This document shows positions 56,458-64,000 of a stretch of DNA of 64,000 nt, piece after piece. Every line of letters starts with the position of its first letter. The stretch's first letter is position 1. This DNA comes from Psychrobacter faecalis (lineage in GTDB: Bacteria > Pseudomonadota > Gammaproteobacteria > Pseudomonadales > Moraxellaceae). Where the stretch lies: the NCBI RefSeq assembly GCF_016107575.1, contig NZ_JABAST010000010.1, positions 16,396 through 80,395 of the forward strand. The letters are read 5' to 3'. A program made the translations under genes and the position numbers. The notes under the pieces were generated by a model, which worked only from the letters and a program-made list of their open reading frames with translations, had not been told where the DNA came from and made no database searches.

Positions 56458-56824
56458 CAATGTTTTAGCGTTTAGATGGTATTTTTGGTTGTTGTGCTAT
56501 TAAGAGTATCGTAAATTAATTTTTTTAGCTTAGATACTATAAAATAACCATTAAAATCAATTATTTAAATAATAAATATTTATTTAATGATAAAGCTGAC
56601 AGAAGGCCGCGGTTTTTTACAAAAAAAAATAATTTAACCTGTTGCAGTTTAGAAAAGCTGCTATAATCAGCTTGTACTCATAGGATTTTAGGCAAGAGCT
56701 TGAGGTTATCTTCTAGATAAATCAAGGGTTTAAGCCGATGCGCTTAGCAAAAAACACTTGAGTATATATCAATTAATCGGTGATGACACACGTCTCGCCA
56801 ACAGTTAAAGAGTTAGGAAAATTT
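56458..56824 (+). promoter_or_regulatory. cold shock gene promoter and long leader
   Basis: -10 TATAAT (56662-56667), 17-base spacer, weak -35 CTGTTG (56639-56644). The leader to the csp start is about 150 bases, resembling the long 5' UTRs that act as thermosensors in cspA-type genes. Upstream of 56630 the sequence is very AT-rich with nothing nameable. Confidence 0.55.
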
Positions 56825-57037
56825 ATGTCAGAGAAAGTTGAAGGCACTGTAAAGTGGTTTAATGAAGCTAAAGGTTTTGGTTTTATCGCTCAAGACAATG
56901 GCGGACAAGACGTATTCGCTCACTACAGCGCTATCCAAGGTAACGGTTTCAAAACTCTAGCCGAAGGCCAAAAAGTGTCTTTCATCTTAGGTGATGGCAA
57001 GAAAGGCCCACAAGCTGAGCAAATCGAAGCTATCTAA
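56825..57037 (+). CDS. cold shock protein, CspA family
   Basis: 70 residues from the ATG at 56825 with AGGA six bases upstream; an upstream in-frame ATG (56780) is in the leader. RNP1 KGFGFIA and RNP2 DVFAHYSAI are intact. Single-stranded nucleic acid chaperone. Which numbered paralogue is not decidable. Confidence 0.95.
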   Translation: MSEKVEGTVKWFNEAKGFGFIAQDNGGQDVFAHYSAIQGNGFKTLAEGQKVSFILGDGKKGPQAEQIEAI

Positions 57038-57150
57038 TCTTAGTGATTATTGAGTAAACTGATTTATTAGCCAACTTGATACCATAAAGATGATCGATAA
57101 GTATTGATTCCTTTGTTTGTTAAAACAATAAAAATACTGTTTAGACTTTA

Positions 57151-57184
57151 AAAAAAAGCAACCATTCATCAGGTTGCTTTTTTT
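57151..57184. terminator. terminator after the cold shock gene
   Basis: AAAAAAAGCAACC pairs with GGTTGCTTTTTTT, 8-base loop. Symmetric, so effective in both directions. Confidence 0.9.
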
Positions 57185-57330
57185 ATGATATTTTTTTAAG
57201 AAAATGACTTAAATTCTGTAAGTTTGGACAAAGCGTGATTATTTATTTTTGACAATAACGCTGTTATCTTAATAGAGGATTAGTTTAAAAAAGTTTTTAG
57301 GCATTAATACCAAATAAAAAAGGCGAGTGT

Positions 57331-57906
57331 ATGCAGTGGGAAAAATGGTTTGCGATTGAATGGCAGCAAATAGTTGGCATTTCACTATCGGCGCTTGGAT
57401 TATACTTGGGACTCATTTTGTTTACGCGGTTGATGGGGTTACGCAGTTTTTCCAAGCTTTCAAGCTATGATTTTGCCATGACTGTTGCTATCGGTAGCAT
57501 ACTGGCGTCAACCATCTTATCTGACAGTCCATCTTTGTCACAAGGCTTAGTCGCCGTTGCGGTATTGTTTCTTATTCAAGGTACCATCTCTGTCATCAGG
57601 CGTAAGTCTAAACCTCTAAAATCACTGATTGATAATCAAGCAATTATCTTAATGGCGCACGGAGAGTATTTTTGCGATAATTTAAAAGAAGCCAATCTGA
57701 CCAAAAATGACGTGCAAGAAGTATTGCGTAAGAACGGATTGAAATCAAAAAGCGAAGTATTCGCTGTTATTATGGAAACGACTGGCGATATGAGTGTCAT
57801 TAAGCAGGATAGTACCGCGCCTGACTGGTCGTTGTTTGACGACATTCGTGACAGCCATTTGCTAATTAATTCTAACAATAAACTTGATAACCCGCCTAGA
57901 CAATAA
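57331..57906 (+). CDS. DUF421/YetF-type membrane protein
   Basis: 191 residues. Three spans in the first ~90 residues (ISLSALGLYLGLILFTRLMG, FAMTVAIGSILASTILSDSP, GLVAVAVLFLIQGTISVI), then the cytosolic YetF domain with DNLKEANLTKNDVQEVLRKN and FAVIMETTGDMSVIKQD. Function of the family is unclear; some members affect spore or envelope properties in Bacillus. Confidence 0.85.
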   Translation: MQWEKWFAIEWQQIVGISLSALGLYLGLILFTRLMGLRSFSKLSSYDFAMTVAIGSILASTILSDSPSLSQGLVAVAVLFLIQGTISVIRRKSKPLKSLIDNQAIILMAHGEYFCDNLKEANLTKNDVQEVLRKNGLKSKSEVFAVIMETTGDMSVIKQDSTAPDWSLFDDIRDSHLLINSNNKLDNPPRQ

Positions 57907-58413
57907 AAAGTCGGAAGATGAAATCATAGTAAAGTAGGCAGTAATTACAAAGCTGCCTCTGTTATAAAGGACGGTCGAGTTAGCGTATTCGAGCAAATTA
58001 ACTCTCTATTTAGGCTCTTATAGACAGTTTTTGCAACAATGGTGACAAATTTATGACGCATTATTCACGGCGTTGTCTTGACCTTAGTCCTGAGCTCACG
58101 CAAGATAGACGGGTCTGATAATAACGGTTGGCTTAGCTTTAGCAGGATTTAATCGTTTACTGATATACTTTTGTTATTGGTAAATACTTAGATGAGTAAA
58201 TACCGATAATAAATCACGACTAGCGAATAATAAATATGATGCCGCGATATCTTGGGTGAGCGGCTTATACATATTTATGTTTAAATCTATGCTAATGTGG
58301 TAAAAACCTTTAGTAGTATTTTGAACGACAATTTGCACCATAGTTTGAAAAAAATGAACCTTTGGTTCTTAATTGGTAATTTTTAATTCATAACATTAAT
58401 AAACGAGGAACGT
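57907..58413. other. 507-base region upstream of etfB
   Basis: No gene seen. A small stem GAACC/GGTTC (58356-58368, 3-base loop) lies 45 bases before etfB. No convincing promoter could be picked. Confidence 0.45.
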
Positions 58414-59163
58414 ATGAAAGCATTAGTAGCGGTCAAGCGTGTCATTGATTACAACGTAAAAGTTCGTGTAAAAGCTGATAATTCGGGCGTAGATTTATCT
58501 AACACTAAAATGTCAATCAACCCCTTTGATGAAATTGCTGTTGAAGAAGCCGTTCGTCTAAAAGAAGCGGGCGTGATTGATGAAGTCATCGTCGCCTCAA
58601 TCGGTCCAAAAGAATCACAAGAGCAAATTCGTGCAGCTTTAGCCTTGGGTGCTGACCGTGGGATTTTGGTCATATCTGACGAAAAACCTTATCCATTACA
58701 AGTTGCTAAAATCCTTAAGAATATCGCTGAAACTGAGTCTACGGATATTATCTTATTGGGCAAACAAGCCATCGATGACGACAACAACCAAACCGGTCAG
58801 ATGTTAGCAGCATTGATGGGTATCGGTCAGGGTACTTTTGCGTCAGAAGTAAAAGTTGAAGGCAGCAAAGTCAACGTCACGCGTGAAATCGACGGTGGTC
58901 TGCAAACCCTAGCACTTGAGCTACCAGCGGTTATCACCACTGACTTACGCTTAAATGAGCCACGTTATGCAAAATTGCCTAACATCATGAAAGCGAAGAA
59001 AAAACCACTTGATGAAAAAACGCCTGCTGATTTCGGTGTCGATATGACTTCTAAGCAAGAAATTATCAAAGTCGTGCCACCTTCTGAGCGTAAAGCTGGT
59101 ATCAAGGTAGGTTCAGTTGACGAGTTGGTCGATAAGCTAAAAAATGAAGCAAAAGTTATCTAA
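58414..59163 (+). CDS. etfB: electron transfer flavoprotein subunit beta
   Basis: 249 residues. [38 protein letters not shown], and the signature [20 protein letters not shown]. Binds AMP and, with EtfA, carries electrons from acyl-CoA dehydrogenases to ETF-ubiquinone oxidoreductase. Confidence 0.97.
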   Translation: MKALVAVKRVIDYNVKVRVKADNSGVDLSNTKMSINPFDEIAVEEAVRLKEAGVIDEVIVASIGPKESQEQIRAALALGADRGILVISDEKPYPLQVAKILKNIAETESTDIILLGKQAIDDDNNQTGQMLAALMGIGQGTFASEVKVEGSKVNVTREIDGGLQTLALELPAVITTDLRLNEPRYAKLPNIMKAKKKPLDEKTPADFGVDMTSKQEIIKVVPPSERKAGIKVGSVDELVDKLKNEAKVI

Positions 59164-59311
59164 GGCGTGAGTCTTTTAATATTTTGCTACGGCATATCTT
59201 GTGCAAAATGATGTTATCTAAAAGGTTTCATATTTAAGCTGATTTGATAAATCGTTTTGTACACAAACAACCGCATGAATAGATGATACGAATAAATAAA
59301 GGATAAAAACA

Positions 59312-60244
59312 ATGGCAATTTTGGTATATGCAGAACATGACAATGCCAGTCTAAAAAAGGCAACTTTGAACACGATCGCTGCTGCTAAGCAAATAGGCGA
59401 TGACGTCCATGTATTGGTCGCTGGTAGCGGCGCGCAGGCAGCAGCTGATGCAGCCGCTAAAGCTGAAGGCGTGACTAAAGTACTATTAGCCGATAACGCC
59501 GCTTATGAACATCAATTGGCAGGCAATATCGCCCTATTGATTGCTGACATCGCTAGTGATTATAGCCATATCATCGCTGCTGCTACCACTACTGGCAAAA
59601 ACTTTATGCCACGTGTCGCCGCTTTACTTGACGTGAGCATGTTGTCAGAAATCTCTGCGGTCGTAGACGCAAACACCTTTGAGCGTCCTATCTATGCAGG
59701 TAACGCCACGGCAACAGTTAAGACCTCAGAAGATAAAGTGGTTTTAACAGTCCGTACCACTGCTTTTGATCCTGTGGCAAGCGAAGGCGGTTCAGCGTCT
59801 GTTGAGACACTCGATAATGTTCAAGATTTGGGTAAATCAAGCTTCGTCAATGAAGAGATGGCAAAATCTGACCGTCCTGAATTGACTTCTGCAAGCATCG
59901 TGGTTTCTGGTGGTCGTGCATTAGCGAATGGTGAAAACTTCACTAAATATATCGAGCCGCTAGCGGATAAGCTTGGCGCTGCGGTTGGCGCATCACGGGC
60001 TGCTGTTGATGCAGGCTATGTACCAAACGATATGCAAGTTGGTCAAACAGGTAAAATCGTTGCACCAGACCTTTATATCGCAGCGGGTATCTCAGGCGCG
60101 ATTCAGCATTTAGCAGGTATGAAAGATTCTAAAGTCATCGTTGCTATCAACAATGATCCAGAATCACCAATCGCGAGCGTTGCTGATTACTTCTTAGAAG
60201 CCGATTTGTTTGAGGCATTGCCTGAGCTGACTAGCAAGATTTAA
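59312..60244 (+). CDS. etfA: electron transfer flavoprotein subunit alpha
   Basis: 310 residues. C-terminal FAD domain: GAAVGASRAAVDAGYVPNDM, QVGQTGKIVAPDLYIAAGIS, GAIQHLAGMKDSKVIVAINN. 148-base gap from etfB, same transcript probably. Confidence 0.97.
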   Translation: MAILVYAEHDNASLKKATLNTIAAAKQIGDDVHVLVAGSGAQAAADAAAKAEGVTKVLLADNAAYEHQLAGNIALLIADIASDYSHIIAAATTTGKNFMPRVAALLDVSMLSEISAVVDANTFERPIYAGNATATVKTSEDKVVLTVRTTAFDPVASEGGSASVETLDNVQDLGKSSFVNEEMAKSDRPELTSASIVVSGGRALANGENFTKYIEPLADKLGAAVGASRAAVDAGYVPNDMQVGQTGKIVAPDLYIAAGISGAIQHLAGMKDSKVIVAINNDPESPIASVADYFLEADLFEALPELTSKI

Positions 60245-60274
60245 TTGTTACCTCTTGCATAAGTAATGAAGCAA

Positions 60275-60306
60275 AAAAGACCCGCTATTTTTATAGCGGG
60301 TTTTTC
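60275..60306. terminator. bidirectional terminator etfA / methyltransferase
   Basis: GACCCGCTAT region: CCCGCTAT pairs with ATAGCGGG (8 bp, TTTT loop), T run on plus and A run before it giving T run on minus. Confidence 0.9.
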
Positions 60307-60325
60307 GTGTTTTCTCTAAATGATT

Positions 60326-61120
60326 CTAAGCATAACTTCTCTGACGCAATGTCTCATACAAGCATAATGAGCCTGCAATGGCGACATTCAGGCTTTCTTG
60401 CCCGTTAGGCTGCGGCAAGGCGATAGGGGTGGCACACTGCATTAGCTCGTCGCAAACACCTTGGCCTTCATGCCCCATAATCCAAGCGATTGGCTTTCTT
60501 AAGTCATGTTGATAAATGACCGTATCGGTATGTGAGCTGGTGGCAAATAGCGGCGTTTGTACGAAATCTAAAATATCTTGCACACTTAACCTCTCGTAAA
60601 TGCTGAGGGCAAACTGCGCGCCCATACCTGCTCTGAGCGTCTTTGGTGACCATGCTTGCGCTGTTGCACTGGTACAAAGTATGTTTTTAATGCCAACCGC
60701 CGCCGCCGTACGCAGTAGCGTACCGACATTGCCGCTGTCCTGGACATCATTAAGAATCAAGCAGTCATCATTGATGGGTTTAAGGCTAGGCGCTGGAATG
60801 TTAATCAGCGCCATGATATCGATGCCAGTCCCTAAGCTACGAATACCTTCGTACAGGCTATCTGCTAAAGTCAAAATAGGCGTATAAGTCGGTAGGCGCG
60901 TCAAAAGCTGCTGAACTTCAGAATGCTGGTGCGCCGATTCAGACAGTAATATCTGCACAAATGGGTAATCGCTACGCAGAGCGGCATCGATAAGGTGCAC
61001 GCCTTCAATGACGGTTTGCCCTTGTTTCTTACGCTGGCGCGCTTGCGTCAATAGCCCTTTGATAAGTTTGACAGTCGTATTTTTATCTGAGGTAATCAGC
61101 TCGGTGGGATTTGCTACCAT
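60326..61120 (-). CDS. TrmH/SpoU family RNA 2'-O-methyltransferase
   Basis: 264 residues. Small N-terminal substrate-binding domain (KLIKGLLTQARQRKKQGQTV), then SPOUT motifs NDVQDSGNVGTLLRTAAAVG, AWIMGHEGQGVCDEL and IALPQPNGQESLNVAIAGSL. The trefoil knot binds SAM. Similar to RlmB and to YsgA-like proteins; substrate RNA not decidable. Confidence 0.9.
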   Translation of the reverse strand: MVANPTELITSDKNTTVKLIKGLLTQARQRKKQGQTVIEGVHLIDAALRSDYPFVQILLSESAHQHSEVQQLLTRLPTYTPILTLADSLYEGIRSLGTGIDIMALINIPAPSLKPINDDCLILNDVQDSGNVGTLLRTAAAVGIKNILCTSATAQAWSPKTLRAGMGAQFALSIYERLSVQDILDFVQTPLFATSSHTDTVIYQHDLRKPIAWIMGHEGQGVCDELMQCATPIALPQPNGQESLNVAIAGSLCLYETLRQRSYA

Positions 61121-61218
61121 AATAGATCGCTTAAAATATAAAGAGTTTGAATCATCAGCGTAAAGTCGATTGTTTATATCGCTGTACGCTGTGTATTATC
61201 AAATTGGGTGCAAATGAT

Positions 61219-62202
61219 TTATTTATCAGCATGTTTTAAATGTAGATTTTTAACGTAATCAACCTCGTTTTTACTGCCAAGTACCACAGGGACACGTTGG
61301 TGAATATCCGTTGGTTCTATATCCAAGATACGCTGCACCGCGTCGGTAGCAGCGCCGCTCGCTCGCTCAATCAATAAGCTCATCGGATTGGCTTCATACA
61401 TCAAGCGTAACTTGCCGGCTTTATTGGCATCTTTGGTGTCAAATGGATAGGTGAATAAACCGCCACGACATAAAATTCGATGCACATCGCCGACCATCGC
61501 CGCCACCCAACGCGTGTTAAAGTCACGGCCGCGTACGCCAGTCTTGCCAGCGATGAGCTCGTCGATATATTGCTGCATAGGCGCTTGCCAGTAGCGATAG
61601 TTTGAAGCGTTGATAGCGTATTCACTAGTATCCGCATCAATCTGAACATCCTCTTCTATCAGCACATAGTCATTGCTATCAGGGTCTAGGCTAAACATCA
61701 CGACATTATCAGCGATGGTTAATGCCAGTACCGTAGAGGTGCCATATAGCAAATAACCGGCGGCTAGCTGTTGATTACCCGCTTGTAAAAAATCGCTATT
61801 TGCACTGATTTGACCTTGGCGTTGGTACGGTAGGATAGAGAAGATGGTACCGACGGCCATATTAATATCGATATTTGATGAGCCATCAAGCGGATCGAAC
61901 AATACCAATAAACTACCATCAGCGTTGGCAGGGGTAGCATCGTCGAGCTCTTCTGAGGCAACACCTGCACAATGCGCGTTGTTTGCCAACGCCTCTAATA
62001 ATAAATCGTTAGCTAAGACGTCGAGTTTTTTCTGCTCTTCACCTTGGACATTTTGATTACCTGCTTCGCCTAAGATATCTGCTAACGCCCCTTTTCTTAA
62101 TAACTGCGAGATGGTTTTACCAACATTAGTCACAGTGGTAATTACGTCATTAAGTGCCGGGTTACTGGCATCAGCATTTAGATAATTTGCTAAGGTTGTC
62201 AT
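61219..62202 (-). CDS. fbp: fructose-1,6-bisphosphatase, class I
   Basis: 327 residues. Metal site [20 protein letters not shown], with Glu ligands in ASEELDD; substrate region [18 protein letters not shown] and [20 protein letters not shown]. Key gluconeogenic step, fitting growth on organic acids. Divergent from pyrB. Confidence 0.97.
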   Translation of the reverse strand: MTTLANYLNADASNPALNDVITTVTNVGKTISQLLRKGALADILGEAGNQNVQGEEQKKLDVLANDLLLEALANNAHCAGVASEELDDATPANADGSLLVLFDPLDGSSNIDINMAVGTIFSILPYQRQGQISANSDFLQAGNQQLAAGYLLYGTSTVLALTIADNVVMFSLDPDSNDYVLIEEDVQIDADTSEYAINASNYRYWQAPMQQYIDELIAGKTGVRGRDFNTRWVAAMVGDVHRILCRGGLFTYPFDTKDANKAGKLRLMYEANPMSLLIERASGAATDAVQRILDIEPTDIHQRVPVVLGSKNEVDYVKNLHLKHADK

Positions 62203-62623
62203 AAGGTTTCCTGATAAAGACGGTTAAAATAGATAGTATTAAAATAAGTACTTTTAAAAATAAGACCAATGAGAATAAAAATTAAATAGAAGTTTGAGAG
62301 ACGGTTAGATCACCTTTAATTTGCCTAAATTTGGCAAATTTTTAAATACCCAGCAAGGCGTCTTTGTCCTGACCACAAAATCAGCTACACTAGCGCTATG
62401 ATTATTTATTTATGGTGTTAATAAGTGGCTTTTGATAAGGTTTGCTATATGTCTAGAGCCATTGCTCACTAAGACGCCAAAAGCTATCTTTTAAGGTTGT
62501 TTGTCATTGCGCTAAATTGTAGCAAATAAGCGCCAAAATGTCCTTGTCTGTGTGCTTAACGAGCGTAAAACGCCTAAATAATGATAATCACCTCATATCA
62601 CCTAACAATAAAGATGTGCCATT
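62203..62623. promoter_or_regulatory. fbp-pyrB divergent intergenic region
   Basis: 421 bases, no gene. A stem AATTTGCC/GGCAAATT (62318-62340) is followed by a short T run. A possible plus-strand promoter is TTGTCC (62364-62369), 16 bases, TACACT (62386-62391). The leader to pyrB would be about 230 bases. Confidence 0.4.
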
Positions 62624-63697
62624 ATGTCAAATTCTATCGATAGTCGCTCAACACCAACCGTTTCGCCGACTGATTATGCCAAGTTTGATCCTGAGACTAT
62701 TCATCAAAAGCTCAACGCCTCGCTCAGTCGTCCGCAGCTCAATAACGATGGCAGTATTCGCCATTTCTTAGGGGTAGAGGGTTTAAGTAAAGCGCAACTG
62801 CAGGCAATTATTGCCAAAGCAGAGACATTTTTTGATGATAATGGGCAACTGATTAACCGCCCTGAGCTTGAAGGCTATACGGTGATGAATTTGTTTTTTG
62901 AGCCGTCAACGCGCACGCGTACAACCTTTGAAGTCGCCGAAAAGCGTCTTGGTGCCAATGTGCTCAATATCGATATTGAGCGCTCCAGTACCAAAAAAGG
63001 CGAGAGCTTGCGCGACACCTTATGGAATCTACAAGCGATGACGGCGGATATCTTTGTGGTACGGCATTCAGCGTCAGGCGCGGCGCATTTTATGGCAACC
63101 GAAGTGACGCCAGATATTGCTATTATCAACGGCGGTGATGGCTGGCATGCTCATCCGACGCAAGGTATGCTCGATATGCTGACCATTCACCGTGAAGCAC
63201 CGCGCCCGTTTGAAGAATTGTCTGTGGCCATCGTCGGTGATATTAAGCATTCGCGGGTCGCACGCTCAGATATCAGTGCGCTGCAAACCTTGGGAGTTAA
63301 AGATATTCGTGTTTGTGCGCCGCGTACCTTATTACCCAAAGGTATTGAGCGTTTTGGCGTGCAAGTTTATGAAGATATGAACGAATGCGTCACCGACTGT
63401 GATGTCATTATGGGATTAAGAATACAAAATGAGCGTATCGGCTCGCCGCTGCTGGCGTCGTCGAGTGAGTATTATAAACACTATGGTATTACGCCTGAAC
63501 GCCTAGCACTGGCTAAACCCGATGCGTTGGTGATGCATCCTGGGCCGATGAATCGCGGGGTTGAGATTGCCTCAAGCGTTGCCGATGGTGACCAGTCTGT
63601 TATTTTAAAGCAAGTAAATAATGGCATTGCGATTCGCATGGCAGTGTTATCGCTAGCTATGGAAGGTCAGCGCGCGCATCAAGCGGCGAGTCAATAA
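62624..63697 (+). CDS. pyrB: aspartate carbamoyltransferase, catalytic subunit
   Basis: 357 residues, with an extra ~40 residues at the N-terminus. Carbamoyl phosphate site [20 protein letters not shown] and [47 protein letters not shown] near the end. Second step of pyrimidine synthesis. No regulatory subunit or dihydroorotase-like partner directly follows in the window. Confidence 0.96.
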   Translation: MSNSIDSRSTPTVSPTDYAKFDPETIHQKLNASLSRPQLNNDGSIRHFLGVEGLSKAQLQAIIAKAETFFDDNGQLINRPELEGYTVMNLFFEPSTRTRTTFEVAEKRLGANVLNIDIERSSTKKGESLRDTLWNLQAMTADIFVVRHSASGAAHFMATEVTPDIAIINGGDGWHAHPTQGMLDMLTIHREAPRPFEELSVAIVGDIKHSRVARSDISALQTLGVKDIRVCAPRTLLPKGIERFGVQVYEDMNECVTDCDVIMGLRIQNERIGSPLLASSSEYYKHYGITPERLALAKPDALVMHPGPMNRGVEIASSVADGDQSVILKQVNNGIAIRMAVLSLAMEGQRAHQAASQ

Positions 63698-63739
63698 TCC
63701 TCTGCTGCCCTATTTTAATTATCAAAAAGCGCCGTAAAA

Positions 63740-63761
63740 CCATGTCCCTTCTAGGGCGTGG
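63740..63761 (+). other. hairpin near the left end of an IS200/IS605-like element
   Basis: CCATGTCC pairs with GGGCGTGG (8 pairs including two G-U), loop CTTCTA, located 77 bases before the TnpB start. Such imperfect hairpins mark the ends of IS200/IS605 elements and are bound by TnpA. The exact boundary cannot be set here. Confidence 0.45.
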
Positions 63762-63837
63762 ATATCAGGCGTCAGCTATTGTCGCTCAGCCTTAAAACAG
63801 ACTTGTCAACCAAACTCATTGAGGTCATAATCACTCT

Positions 63838-64000
63838 ATGAAAACGCTCAAGTTGCGCATCAAAGACAAACATGCCAATCAGCTAAATAAACTGGCTGGT
63901 GCAGTTAACTTTGTGTGGAACTATGTAAATGACTTGAGTTTTAAACATCTTCAACGCACCAATCATTTCTTTTCAGCTTATGATATTGCGGCTTATGTAA
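63838..64000 (+). CDS. tnpB: TnpB-family protein (IS200/IS605 OrfB), 3' part outside window
   Basis: 54 residues seen before the edge: MKTLKLRIKDKHANQLNKLA, then AVNFVWNYVNDLSFKHL and FFSAYDIAAYV. This is the standard TnpB N-terminus (A...NFVWN), preceding a RuvC-like nuclease part that lies outside. TnpB is an RNA-guided endonuclease using an omega-RNA from the element right end, promoting element maintenance. No tnpA precedes it here. Confidence 0.82.
   Translation, partial: MKTLKLRIKDKHANQLNKLAGAVNFVWNYVNDLSFKHLQRTNHFFSAYDIAAYV

Overview
The window looks like a chromosome segment of a Moraxellaceae gammaproteobacterium, most probably Psychrobacter. I base this on the recalled flavour of the proteins, the presence of gatCAB and of EpmC and YceD homologues, the moderate GC content, and the way mreBCD, maf and rng sit next to the S10, spc and alpha ribosomal protein operons. 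No database search was possible, so the genus is an inference.

Positions 1 to about 16711 are the right-hand part of an apparently intact lambda/HK97-type prophage whose left end lies outside the window. Read from the tRNA inward it contains: integrase and an overlapping excisionase-like gene (15282-16642); a rightward early operon of small, tightly overlapping and mostly unknown genes (12134-15289), including a nucleotide-kinase-like protein with a degenerate P-loop, a DksA/TraR-like zinc finger and an ASCH-like protein; a CI/Cro-type switch (10804-11999) whose repressor gene lies between two inverted copies of one 39-bp promoter/operator module; a leftward early operon with a CII-like regulator and a P4-alpha-type primase-helicase split into two genes (7562-10762); a 300-bp gene-free segment with eight copies of the octamer CTATGCAC and an AT-rich core, probably the phage origin or a regulator-binding cluster; and the leftward late operon (HNH nuclease, terminase, protease, capsid, portal). 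A candidate Q-type antiterminator gene, a late promoter and a terminator stand in lambda-like order at its head. The phage appears to be integrated at the 3' end of a tRNA-Pro(GGG) gene.

Positions 16712-63700 are core chromosome: tRNA-Pro, gatCAB, mreBCD-maf-rng, then about 14 kb of ribosomal protein genes (rpsJ to rplQ with secY and rpoA), a YciO-family gene, epmC, yceD-rpmF-fabD-fabG-acpP (fatty acid synthesis), a BON/LysM protein, queG, a bifunctional NAD(P)HX repair enzyme, ilvB-ilvH-ilvC, a cold shock protein, etfBA, a SpoU-family RNA methyltransferase, fbp and pyrB. Intrinsic terminators separate most convergent units. Unusual points are large spacers with hairpins inside the spc operon (rpsH-rplF) and before rpsM, and a 14-bp tandem repeat downstream of the BON/LysM gene.

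At the right edge (from 63838) a TnpB-family (IS200/IS605 OrfB) gene begins and runs off the window, preceded by a hairpin of the kind found at the left ends of such elements.
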